NCBI GenBank assembly: GCA_032209605.1
Contig: JASFXZ010000010.1
Span: 8,515,385-8,579,384 of the forward strand
Length of the DNA stretch: 64,000 nucleotides
Reading direction: 5' to 3'
DNA from: Mactromeris polynyma
Taxonomy: Eukaryota; Mollusca; Bivalvia; Venerida; Mactridae
The position numbers and the translations under genes were made by a program. This document shows positions 39,001 through 50,150 of the stretch, in pieces. The notes beneath the pieces are model-generated. The model was not told the origin of the DNA. It worked only from the letters and a program-made list of their open reading frames with translations, and did no database searches. The first letter of the stretch is position 1. Each line of letters begins with the position of its first letter.

Positions 39001-39123
39001 CATTTTCGTCGATGGAGTAGGGAGGTCTTTAAGTCCTGAGAAAATGAGCGAAATCGGAGAGAAACATTTTTTTCTCCAAAAAATGAAATTCTATCAAGGG
39101 TCCCCCCTTACGTGATTTTAGCG
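24063..39123 (+). repeat. 309/319-bp tandem satellite, left subfamily
   Basis: About 49 head-to-tail monomers, landmarked by TCCTGAGAAAATGAGCGAAA. Each holds GGGTCCCCCCTTACGTGATT, a short AT-dinucleotide tract and a block of GACTGACTCT units. Length alternates between 309 and 319 bp according to whether there are two or three units before CACTGGCTCT. Two short monomers of about 211 bp lie near 24063 and 24921. From about 28.6 kb the variants order into a higher-order repeat. Many monomers carry a 78-codon minus-strand frame, which I regard as fortuitous. Edge monomers are more diverged than central ones. Confidence 0.95.
36198..38091 (+). repeat. one higher-order repeat unit of six monomers (1,894 bp)
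   Basis: Six monomers in the order short-AACCATTTTTTT, short-AAACATTTTTTT, long-AACC, long-AAACATTTTTGT, long-AACC, long-AACC, giving 2x309 + 4x319 = 1,894 bp. The same order starts at 30530. Versions with a monomer lost or added start at 32419 and 33994, and 38092 starts the next unit before it changes and meets the gap. Confidence 0.85.
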
Positions 39124-39323
39124 NNNNNNNNNNNNNNNNNNNNNNNNNNNNNNNNNNNNNNNNNNNNNNNNNNNNNNNNNNNNNNNNNNNNNNNNNNNNN
39201 NNNNNNNNNNNNNNNNNNNNNNNNNNNNNNNNNNNNNNNNNNNNNNNNNNNNNNNNNNNNNNNNNNNNNNNNNNNNNNNNNNNNNNNNNNNNNNNNNNNN
39301 NNNNNNNNNNNNNNNNNNNNNNN
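39124..39323. other. assembly gap (200 N)
   Basis: Exactly 200 N inside the satellite. The flanking monomers belong to different subfamilies, so the true gap length and content are unknown. Confidence 1.
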
Positions 39324-42300
39324 GCAAAATCGGACAGAAATATGTTTTTTCCGAAAAATGAAATTCTACCAAGGGTCCCCCCTTACGTGATTTTCAGCGT
39401 AAACTTTTTTCTCGAAAGTATGTCAAGTAATACATCATTTTGTTCGTCTTGATGCCAACTATTGAAATATATATATATATGTATACTTGCATCTAAATCT
39501 ACGGCTTATGCTGCCCCTGACTGACTCTGACTGACTCTGACTGGCTCTGACTGACTCTGAAATGGATATATTGCATAGCTGAAGACATTTTTGTCGATGG
39601 AGTAGGTAGGTCTTTAAGTCCTGAGAAAATGAGCAAAATCGACAGAAATATGTTTTTTCCGAAAAATGAAATTCTACCAAGGGTCCCCCCTTACGTGATT
39701 TTCAGCGTAAACTTTTTTCTCGAAAGTATGTCAAGTAATACATCATTTTGTTCGTCTTGATGCCAACTATTGAAATATATATATATGTGTATATTTGCAT
39801 CTAAATCTACGGCTTATGCTGCCCCTGACTGACTCTGACTGACTCTGACTGGCTCTGACTGACTCTGAAATGAATATATTGCATAGCTGAAGACATTTTT
39901 GTAGATGGAGTAGGTAGGTCTTTAAGTCCTGAGAAAATGAGCAAAATCGGACAGAAATATTTTTTTCCGAAAAATGAAATTCTACCAAGGGTCCCCCCTT
40001 ACGTGATTTTCAGCGTAAACTTTTTTCTCGAAAGTATGTCAAGTAATACATCATTTTGTTCGTCTTGATGCCAACTATTGAAATATATATATATGTGTAT
40101 ACTTGCATCTAAATCTACGGCTTATGCTGCCCCTGATTGACTCTGACTGACTCTGACTGACTCTGACTGACTCTGACTGACTCTGACTGACTCTGACTGG
40201 CTCTGACTGACTCTGAAATGGATATATTGCATAGCTGAAGACATTTTTGTAGATGGAGTAGGTAGGTCTTTATGTCCTGAGAAAATGAGCAAAATCGGAC
40301 AGAAATATGTTTTTTCCGAAAAATGAAATTCTACCAAGGGTCCCCCCTTACGTGATTTTCAGCGTAAACTTTTTTCTCGAAAGTATGTCAAGTAATACAT
40401 CATTTTGTTCGTCTTGATGCCAACTATTGAAATATATATATATGTGTATACTTGCATCTAAATCTACGGCTTATGCTGCCCCTGACTGACTCTGACTGAC
40501 TCTGACTGGCTCTGACTGACTATGAAATGGATATATTGCATAGCTGAAGACATTTTTGTAGATGGAGTAGGTAGGTCTTTAAGTCCTGAGAAAATGAGCA
40601 AAATCGGACAGAAATATTTTTTTTCCGAAAAATGAAATTCTACCAAGGGTCCCCCCTTACGTGATTTTCAGCATAAACTTTTTTCTCGAAAGTATGTCAA
40701 GTAATACATCATTTTGTTCGTCTTGATGCCAACTATTGAAATATATATATATGTGTATACTTGCATCTGAATCTACAGCTTATGCTGCCCCTGACTGACT
40801 CTGACTGACTCTGACTGGCTCTGACTGACTCTGAAATGGATATATTGCATAGCTGGAGACATTTTTGTAGATGGAGTAGGTAGGTCTTTAAGTCCTGAGA
40901 AAATGAGCAAAATCGGACAGAAATATGTTTTTTCCGAAAAATGAAATTCTACCAAGGGTCCCCCCTTACGTGATTTTCAGCGTAAACTTTTTTCTCGAAA
41001 GTATGTCAAGTAATACATCATTTTGTTCGTCTTGATGCCAACTATTGAAATATATATATATATGTATACTTGCATCTAAATCTACGGCTTATGCTGCCCC
41101 TGACTGACTCTGACTGACTCTGACTGGATCTGACTGACTCTGAAATAGATATATTGCATAGCTGAAGACATTTTTGTAGATGGAGTAGGTAGGTCTTTAA
41201 GTCCTGAGAAAATGAGCAAAATCGGACAGAAATATGTTTTTTCCGAAAAATGAAATTCTACCAAGGGTCCCCCCTTACGTGATTTTCAGCGTAAACTTTT
41301 TTCTCGAAAGTATGTCAAGTAATACATCATTTTGTTCGTCTTGATGCCAACTATTGAAATATATATATATATGTATACTTGCATCTAAATCTACGGCTTA
41401 TGCTGCCCCTGACTGACTCTGACTGACTCTGACTGACTCTGACTGACTCTGACTGACTCTGACTGACTCTGACTGACTCTGACTGACTCTGACTGACTCT
41501 GACTGACTCTGAAATGGATATATTGCATAGCTGAAGACATTTTTGTAGATGGAGTAGGTAGGTCTTTATGTCCTGAGAAAATGAGCAAAATCGGACAGAA
41601 ATATGTTTTTTCCGAAAAATGAAATTCTACCAAGGGTCCCCCCTTACGTGATTTTCAGCGTAAACTTTTTTCTCGAAAGTATGTCAAGTAATACATCATT
41701 TTGTTCGTCTTGATGCCAACTATTGAAATATATATATATGTGTATACTTGCATCTAAATCTACGGCTTATGCTGCCCCTGACTGACTCTGACTGACTCTG
41801 ACTGGCTCTGACTGACTATGAAATGGATATATTGCATAGCTGAAGACATTTTTGTAGATGGAGTAGGTAGGTCTTTAAGTCCTGAGAAAATGAGCAAAAT
41901 CGGACAGAAGTATTTTTTTTCCGAAAAATGACATTCTACCAAGGGTCCCCCCTTACGTGATTTTCAGCATAAACTTTTTTCTCGAAAGTATGTCAAGTAA
42001 TACATCATTTTGTTCGTCTTGATGCCAACTATTGAAATATATATATATATGTATACTTGCATCTAAATCTACGGCTTATGCTGCCCCTGACTGACTCTGA
42101 CTGACTCTGACTGGCTCTGACTGACTCTGAAATGGATATATTGCATAGCTGAAGACATTTTTGTAGATGGAGTAGGTAGGTCTTTAAGTCCTGAGAAAAT
42201 GAGCAAAATCGGACAGAAATATGTTTTTTCCGAAAAATGAAATTCTACCAAGGGTCCCCCTTACGTGATTTTCAGCGTAAATTTTTTTCTCGAAAGTATG

Positions 42301-44680
42301 TCAAGTAATACATCATTTTGTTCGTCTTGATGCCAACTATTGAAATATATATATATGTGTATACTTGCATCTAAATCTACGGCTTATGCTGCCCCTGACT
42401 GACTCTGACTGACTCTGACTGGCTCTGACTGACTCTGAAATGGATATATTGCATAGCTGAAGACATTTTTGTAGATGGAGTAGGTAGGTCTTTAAGTCCT
42501 GAGAAAATGAGCAAAATCGGACAGAAATATGTTTTTTCCGAAAAATGAAATTCTACCAAGGGTCCCCCCTTACGTGATTTTCAGCGTAAACTTTTTTCTC
42601 GAAAGTATGTCAAGTAATACATCATTTTGTTCGTCTTGATGCCAACTATTGAAATATATATATATGTGTATATTTGCATCTAAATCTACGGCTTATGCTG
42701 CCCCTGACTGACTCTGACTGACTCTGACTGGCTCTGACTGACTCTGAAATGGATATATTGCATAGCTGAAGACATTTTTGTAGATGGAGAAGGTAGGTCT
42801 TTAAGTCCTGAGAAAATGAGCAAAATCGGACAGAAATATTTTTTTTCCGAAAAATGAAATTCTACCAAGGGTCCCCCCTTACGTGATTTTCAGCGTAAAC
42901 TTTTTTCTCGAAAGTATGTCAAGTAATACATCATTTTGTTCGTCTTGATGCCAACTATTGAAATATATATATATGTGTATACTTGCATCTAAATCTACGG
43001 CTTATGCTGCCCCTGACTGACTCTGACTGACTCTGACTGACTCTGACTGGCTCTGACTGACTCTGAAATGGATATATTGCATAGCTGAAGACATTTTTGT
43101 AGATGGAGTAGGTAGGTCTTTAAGTCCTGAGAAAATGAGCAAAATCGGACAGAAATATTTTTTTTCCGAAAATTGAAATTCTACCAAGGGTCCCCCCTTA
43201 CGTGATTTTCAGCGTAAACTTTTTTCTCGAAAGTATGTCAAGTAATACATCATTTTGTTCGTCTTGATGCCAACTATTGAAATATATATATATGTGTATA
43301 CTTGCATCTAAATCTACGGCTTATGCTGCCCCTGACTGACTCTGACTGACTCTGACTGACTTTGACTGGCTCTGACTGACTCTGAAATGGATATATTGCA
43401 TAGCTGAAGACATTTTTGTAGATGGAGTAGGTAGGTCTTTAAGTCCTGAGAAAATGAGCAAAATCGGACAGAAATATTTTTTTTCCGAAAATTGAAATTC
43501 TACCAAGGGTCCCCCCTTACGTGATTTTCAGCGTAAACTTTTTTCTCGAAAGTATGTCAAGACATACATCATTTTGTTCGTCTTGATGCCAACTATTGAA
43601 ATATATATATATGTGTATATTTGCATCTAAATATACGGCTTATGCTGCCCCTGACTGACTCTGACTGACTCTGACTGGCTCTGACTGACTATGAAATGGA
43701 TATATTGCATAGCTGAAGACATTTTTGTAGATGGAGTAGGTAGGTCTTTAAGTCCTGAGAAAATGAGCAAAATCGGACAGAAATATGTTTTTTCCGAAAA
43801 ATGAAATTCTACCAAGGGTCCCCCCTTACGTGATTTTCAGCGTAAACTTTTTTCTCGAAAGTATGTCAAGTAATACATCATTTTGTTCGTCTTGATGCCA
43901 ACTATTGAAATATATATATATGTGTATATTTGCATCTAAATCTACGGCTTATGCTGCCCCTGACTGACTCTGACTGACTCTGACTGGCTCTGACTGACTC
44001 TGAAATGGATATATTGCATAGCTGAAGACATTTTTGTAGATGGAGTAGGTAGGTCTTTAAGTCCTGAGAAAATGAGCAAAATCGGACAGAAATATTTTTT
44101 TTCCGAAAAATGAAATTCTACCAAGGGTCCCCCCTTACGTGATTTTCAGCGTAAACTTTTTTCTCGAAAGTATGTCAAGTAATACATCATTTTGTTCGTC
44201 TTGATGCCAACTATTGAAATATATATATATGTGTATATTTGCATCTAAATCTACGGCTTATGCTGCCCCTGACTGACTCTGACTGACTCTGACTGGCTCT
44301 GACTGACTCTGAAATGGATATATTGCATAGCTGAAGACATTTTTGTAGATGGAGTAGGTAGGTCTTTAAGTCCTGAGAAAATGAGCAAAATCGGACAGAA
44401 ATATGTTTTTTCCGAAAAATGAAATTCTACCAAGGGTCCCCCCTTACGTGATTTTCAGCGTAAACTTTTTTCTCGAAAGTATGTCAAGTAATACATCATT
44501 TTGTTCGTCTTGATGCCAACTATTGAAATATATATATATGTGTATATTTGCATCTAAATCTACGGCTTATGCTGCCCCTGACTGACTCTGACTGACTCTG
44601 ACTGGCTCTGACTCTGACTGACTCTGACTGGCTCTGACTGGCTCTGACTGACTCTGACTGACTCTGACTGACTCTGGCTA
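39324..44680 (+). repeat. satellite, right subfamily
   Basis: About 17 monomers of mostly ~309 bp with diagnostic differences from the left block: GGACAGAAATATGTTTTTTC instead of GGAGAGAAACA, CATCATTTTGTTCGTCTTG instead of CCTCATTTTGTTCGTATTG, GGCTTATGCTG instead of GGCGTATGCTG, and TTTTGTAGATGG instead of TTTCGTCGATGG. One monomer near 41391 carries an expanded run of ten GACTGACTCT units and another near 40122 has six. The last block (44575-44675) is an irregular 10-bp array. Confidence 0.95.
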
Positions 44681-44957
44681 ATAGTTGTAGTGATAGTGAC
44701 AAGACATGGTTTACATGCTCTGTTTTAAACTGTGATTTAAATTAATTAATTAAATTTAAGGATATTATAATTTATATCAGAAGAAAGGAAATTCAATCAG
44801 CTATGCTGTGAATTTATTGGTTGTGCAGAATAATATTCTATTTAGATGAATTTTGTGTGTATTGCATATCTGATATGGGATTAACTCATGTATGAATGTA
44901 CGTGTGTATTGTGTAGACACAGTGGACAGTGGTCATCGATGTGTATTGGATTTTAGG
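44681..44957 (+). repeat. left arm of a ~275-bp inverted repeat
   Basis: Starts ATAGTTGTAGTGATAGTGAC and ends near GTGTATTGGATTTTAGG. The reverse complement is at 49101-49374, nearly complete with few differences. The outer side of each arm runs straight into the 10-bp satellite array. Confidence 0.9.
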
Positions 44958-45363
44958 GTAGAACGGGTGTGACTAGGAGTGTTTATATCGTTGTGTAGTC
45001 TGGACACATAAACAGAAAGCAGTGGCAAAGCTGTACTTGTTGGTGTTCTGGACTAATTATTGTGAAAAATTTGGATAGTGCATTGAAACAAAGACGAAAA
45101 CATGGGAATTGACATTGTTCAGTACCGGGCTAAAATTTGAGGTTTTCATCTCCATCTTCGACTACATTTAAGACCACCAACATTTGGTAAATACAATCCG
45201 TATACTTCTGGTACTGACATTCATTTGCGCAGCTTTGTGTGTGGGGTCTACGTGCTGTGGTGTTTCCTGTCTCTTCATGCTGTTATAAGCTGGCAGACTT
45301 TTTTTGTGGACAACTATGTATCTTCAGACGTCCCACGATGTATGTTTGAGACATCTCTAGTGT
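44958..45363 (+). other. probable 5' region of the 2A retrotransposon
   Basis: Sequence between the inverted arm and the ORF1 start. It holds a short frame in another phase (45225-45422) that I do not call. It may be the 5' untranslated region of the retrotransposon. Confidence 0.4.
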
Positions 45364-46352
45364 ATGCGAGGGGGACATTACCTATTGCTTGTGGGTGTAT
45401 TAGTATGTTGTATCCATCATAATAATGCTAGTCGGATATTGTTACTGTCTTCGGATGTGGAGCTTAACCCTGGGCCCACCGAAGATACACAGCTTATACT
45501 AGATGCTATGACCAATGTCCAATATATTTTAAATCAAGTGAAATGTGAGCTCACCGGTGTCAAGTCTGATTTGAATGACATGAAGTCTGAACTATCTTCG
45601 ATCAAATTAAATGTGTCTAAACTGGAAGAAAGTCAGTATATGTCTAAAGTATCACTAAATGATATGCATACGCGTATATGTGACATAGAATACAATAATG
45701 AAAGTTTAGAAAGTGACATCCGAGAGTTATATGTACATGATGAAATCACTTATGACCGAATCGAAGTTATTGAGAAGCAATTACTTATTAGCGAATCATG
45801 AAGACTGAAATGTTCCCTAGACTATTTGGCCTAAAATAATGTGAAAATGAAGATCTAAGTTTGGAAAGCCATATAAATAAATCCATTTTCTCTCTGACAT
45901 TGCCAGAAGATAATATTGATATTAACTCTATAAACTCCGCGAGAAGAGTTGGTCAAATTGGCGAGAGTCCAAGACTAGTAATATCCAACTTTAAAGAATC
46001 CCAGGATAAATTTAATCTATTTAAATATCGTAACAAGCTCAGAGAACAGGGAATACGTATTTCGAATGATTTATCTTATCTACAACGACAGAAGCTGAAT
46101 GAACTGAACAGTAGGGGTATGCATGGTTACTACAAAGCGGGGAAGCTGGTTACATATGAGAAGGAATCGTCTAACAATAAAACTCACGCTGAATCTAGGG
46201 TGTCCAAGCGTGCAGTTCGATCTAGTTATGCAGATGTTACAAGCGGCAGAAATCACATGGGCATGGATATTAACAAGTCTACTAGTATCTCTAACGCAGG
46301 ATCACCGAAAGCTAGTTCTTCCAACGAGAGGCATTCCGAGAATAACATATAG
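45364..46352 (+). pseudogene. retrotransposon ORF1 with N-terminal 2A-like peptide
   Basis: The first frame (45364-45801) starts with a short basic stretch and a hydrophobic core (YLLLVGVLVCC, residues 6-16). The 2A-like motif DVELNPGP follows at residues 31-38, then a coiled-coil-like segment rich in Leu, Glu and Lys (about 60-140). The second frame (45861-46352) continues the protein with NSARRVGQIGESPRLVISNF, KYRNKLREQGIRISNDL and GYYKAGKLVTYEKE, which resemble the RNA-binding C-terminal half of LINE ORF1 proteins. Stops and a frame change at 45801-45861 show decay. 2A-like peptides make the ribosome skip a peptide bond before the last Pro and are known from ORF1 of several invertebrate non-LTR elements. 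Confidence 0.75.
45454..45477 (+). other. 2A-like ribosome-skipping motif DVELNPGP
   Basis: Codons for D-V-E-L-N-P-G-P match the canonical D(V/I)ExNPGP 2A signature, preceded by the hydrophobic ILLLSS. Skipping between Gly and Pro would separate a 37-residue signal-like leader from the rest of ORF1. Confidence 0.85.
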
Positions 46353-46379
46353 GATAGTGGCCGAAGCTCTTCACAGAAA

Positions 46380-47510
46380 TTGAAACTCTTGTCATGGAAC
46401 ATTGAAGGACAAACATCTAAACTGTTAAACTATGAAATCAGTAGTTTTATATATGATCATGATGGTGTATGTATTCAGGAAACATGGGACTCTGATAACT
46501 GCAATCATGTATGTCAATGTTTCAAGAGTTTGATATTTGTACATGTAATGCTAGGAAATCATTTGCAGGAGGCAGATCCATGGGTGGCATTGTGGTAATG
46601 ATAAAAAGCCATTTGAATAGATTTGTTACACGAATTTGTGATACATTTGAATTTGGTATTATGATACTATTTGATAAATCACTATTTCATTTAGACAGAG
46701 ATGTATTGTTAATATCGCTGTATGCTCCACCTGGAAATTCTTCTTTTTATTTTGATATAACTTACTCATGTTTGCAACGACCTGAATATTTGATATCGGA
46801 TAATAATTTGTCAAGGTTTGAATTGCTAATTTGTGGAGATTTTAAAGCCCGGACAGGGGAATTGGCAGACTTTATAACATATGTTGATATACCCGTTTTT
46901 CAGGATGTAAGAGACATATTAGATAGTGACATCACAAGTTCTAGACAATCGCAAGATACCACTATTAACTCTTGGGGAAAGTATCTTATTAACTTTTGTA
47001 AAGCATACTCGTGTTACGTTCTTAATGAGCGATGTCTGACCGAGAATACTGATGAGTCTTATAAAATTTTCACCTTTATAAACCAAAATCGATCCAGTGT
47101 TATTGATTACTGGTTAGCATCTAAATCTATTTTGGATATTGCATTAGATTTTAGAGTTATAGATTGAGCGGAAAGCCCGCATTTTCCAATGTGTGTGTTG
47201 CTGAATACTGCTATTGAGCAGACAGTTAATGCTAATGTTACTCATGTTAAACGCTTAAAACTAAATGAAGTTACAAAAGGTGATTATATTGCAGCGCTCG
47301 CTGAGGGCACAAATAGTGGTATGTTCCAATATTTAGAGTCTTGTTAAACCATGATGTCAATGTAGATGTTATAGTAGATGAGCTCGAAAAGGTGGTAGAA
47401 CAATGTAGTAGGGAATTAATATATACAGCCAAACCAGGAACAGTTATGTACGGTAACAAGGATTGGTTCGATATAGACTGCAAGAAAGCGAAACGAGACT
47501 TTAGGTTTTA
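46380..47510 (+). pseudogene. APE-type endonuclease remnant of the 2A retrotransposon
   Basis: KLLSWNIEG and GVCIQETW (frame from 46380) are the first two catalytic blocks of an APE-type endonuclease. After a frameshift near 46511-46525 the second frame continues GGIVVMIKSHLNRF, VLLISLYAPPGNSSF, then GDFKARTG at 46835-46858 (family usually GDFNAR), and SSVIDYWLAS near 47095-47125. It stops at 47165. The terminal SDH block has become SPH beyond the stop. The coding trace fades at about 47510 (KDWFDIDCKKAKRDF), where the insertion of other material begins. Confidence 0.75.
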
Positions 47511-47591
47511 AATTTTTATTTGCGGATCATTAAAAGTGATTATTGAAAACTGGACTTATTTCAAAACAGGAATGGCGAGAAATAGTGATTA

Positions 47592-49102
47592 TTGCATACA
47601 TGGTATTCCGGTACAAAATTTGTTTCTGAGCGGGAAAATACCAAAGGTGAAAACGGGACTTTTGTGGATGTTACTCGTAAAGAATTTGAACATGGATCAT
47701 TAGACACTAAAATGTTGCACATGTTTGATCAGCTTATGTGCATCAAGAACGAACAGATAAGTTACAGCAGAAGTATGTATACTTTTCAACTGTCTCTATG
47801 TAATATCAACGAAAAACTTTCCCAAGTAATTGAGACAACAAATACGCAAACAGATTTTATGCAAATGTTAGCCTACAAATCTATTGATATGGAAGCGAGA
47901 TCTAGGCGCAATAACCTGATAATAAGAGGCTTAAACGAAAATGCCGGAGAAAACTGTTTTGCACTGATTAGAGGCTTTTTAAGGAACCACCTGGACATAG
48001 ACCCACGCAACATGTATCTTACCAGGGCACATAGGCTAGGAATGCGAGACCGTCGGAGATAATATCAGAACAGACCAATAGTACTCAATTTCCGTGATTT
48101 TTGTGACATTGAGCTTATTATGAGTCGGGTACGATCGCTCAAAGGTACGCCTTTCTCAATTGATTATGACTTCCCCAGAGAAATTCAGGAAGCGCGTAGC
48201 CGCTTATGGCCAGAGTACAAGAGGCTTAAACAACAAAACCCAGTGTCAAAGGTAATCATAGTCTACCCAGCAAAGCTCATTCAGGATGACAAATTAGTGC
48301 GAGATGAAATGCCAGAGTGGAATAAATATATAAGGGGTAGTAGGACAGATCAACTCAGTCAAATAAACTTTGATTATGTTCAGCAAAGTTTACTACATCA
48401 CCTGAGAGGTATCCAATATGTGGTGAGACTCCACAATATGATATGTCCAGAGTATCGAATAACATATCTCAAAGATACCATTCACAACCCAACTATGCTA
48501 ATAAAAGTGATACCAACCAACACATGACAATTCAAGCATCTATGCAACAACAATGTAGTGACTTACCAGTAATGACATCCGTGAGTTCATCAAGTCGTAA
48601 TCGGTCAGCGTCCAATCAGTACTCCGATAATATAGCAACAAATGTGCCTAATTACATGCTATCTGAGAATTATGCGGACTCCCAAGACACGGATAATTCA
48701 GAAAATTGTGCAAACATGGATATAAACGTGAATACCGACGACTGTGATTTAGCACCACAAGTTATTCATATCCAACATATTCAGTCAAAGGAATCACCAA
48801 AGGAATCATCAACTGTACATCCAAGCAACAACACGAAGAGCAAAGAGGCCAAAGCCAAAATGCCGCCACCAGCCGCAGTCGACTAATACACACATGGTAA
48901 ATATAGCGAAAAAGTGCAAACAAACACATCTCTTCAAAACAACAATGAACAAACCTATGTGAAATCAATAGCAAGTGACTCGGATACGGATACATACACA
49001 AACACACCATTACGTGGAAGTGCACGAGCATCACGATCTATCGTACGATCGAAAAAACGTTCACAATCAGCTGTTCCGTACCGACGAAAAAATCCGACCT
49101 AA
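47592..49102 (+). pseudogene. second LINE ORF1-like protein, one in-frame stop
   Basis: A frame from about 47592 runs through SRRNNLIIRGLNENAGEN and YLTRAHRLG, typical of the RNA-recognition half of L1-type ORF1 proteins. It meets a single TAA at 48060-48062 and resumes in the same frame with NRPIVLNFRDF and SLKGTPFSIDYDFPREIQEA down to 48527. Other frames carry on with a Ser/Asn-rich tail (48443-48886) and a basic tail ending PYRRKNPT at 49102, exactly where the right inverted arm begins. The protein differs from the 2A ORF1 upstream, so a second element is involved. It is broken here. Confidence 0.65.
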
Positions 49103-49374
49103 AATCCAATACACATCGATGACCACTGTCCACTGTGTCTACACAATACACAAGTACATTTATACATGAGTTAATCCCATATCAGATATGCAATATACAA
49201 AAAATTCATCTAAATAGAGTATTATTCTGCACAACCAATAAATTCACAGCATAGCTGATTGAATTTCCTTTCTTCTGGTATAAATTATAATATCCTTAAA
49301 TTTAATTTATTAATTTAAATCACAGTTTAAAACTGAGCATGTAAACCATGTCTTGTCACTATCACTACAACTAT
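49101..49374 (-). repeat. right arm of the ~275-bp inverted repeat
   Basis: Reverse complement of 44681-44957. The shared sequence includes CACTGTCCACTGTGTCTACAC, AACCAATAAATTCACAGCAT and GTAAACCATGTCTTGTCACT. Confidence 0.9.
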
Positions 49375-50150
49375 CAGTCATAGTCAGTCAGAGTCAGTCA
49401 GAGTCAGTCAGTGTCAGTCAGAGTCAGTCAGTGTCAGTCAGAGCCAGTCAGAGCCAGTCAGAGTCAGTCAGGGTCAGCATAAGCCGTAGATTTAGATGAA
49501 AGTATACACATATGTATATATTTCAATAGTTGGCATCAAGACGAACAAAATGATGTATTACTTGACATATTTTCGTGAAAAAAGTTTTCGCTAAAAATCA
49601 CGTAAGGGTGACCCTTGATAGAATTTCATTTTTTTGAGAAAAAATATTTCTCTCCGATTTTGCTCATTTTCTCAGGACTTAAAGACCTACCTACTCCATC
49701 GACGAAAATGTCTTCAGATATGCAATATATCCATTTTAAATGTTTGCCGAGGTTTCGTAAAAATCACGAAAGTATGAGAATTTCTATCTTCGAAAAAAGA
49801 ATTGTCTCTCCGATTAACCTAATTAACCAATAGTCAGTCAGAGTCCGTCAGAGTCCGTCAGAGTCAGTCAGAGCCATTCAGAGCCACTCAGAGTCAGTCA
49901 GAGTCAGTCAGAGCCAGTCAGAGTCAGTCGGAGTCAGCCGGAGTCACTCGGAGTCACTCGGAGTCAGTCGGAGTCATTCAGAGTCAGTCAAAGTCAGTCA
50001 GAGTCAGTCAGAGTCAGTCAGTGTCAGTCAGAGTCAGTCATAATCAGTCAGAGTCAGTCAGAGTCTGTCAGTGTCTGTCAGTGTCTGTCAGTGTCTGTCA
50101 GTGTCTGTCAGTGTCTGTCAGAGGCAGTCAGAGTCAGCATAAGCCGTAGA
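49375..50150 (-). repeat. satellite and 10-bp array in reversed orientation
   Basis: GTCAGTCAGA units at 49375-49470, then one satellite monomer in reverse complement (about 49471-49740; CATAAGCCGTAGATTTAGAT, TTGGCATCAAGACGAACAAA, TCAGGACTTAAAGACCTACC). A diverged partial monomer follows to 49830, then about 300 bp of degenerate 10-bp units with a sub-run of GTGTCTGTCA near 50060-50110. It resembles the right/ancestral subfamily (TGATGTATTACTTGACAT). Confidence 0.9.

Noticed and set aside
39112..39390. Open frames spanning the N block
   Set aside because: They are artefacts of unread bases in the assembly gap.
24063..44680. Regular repeats that could suggest a CRISPR-like array
   Set aside because: The period is about 309 bp with no unique spacers, and the genes around are eukaryotic. 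It is a satellite.
45225..45422. 65-codon plus-strand frame with a hydrophobic start
   Set aside because: Different frame from the 2A-bearing ORF1 and no conserved feature. It may be a short upstream frame in the element's leader, but I cannot support a call.
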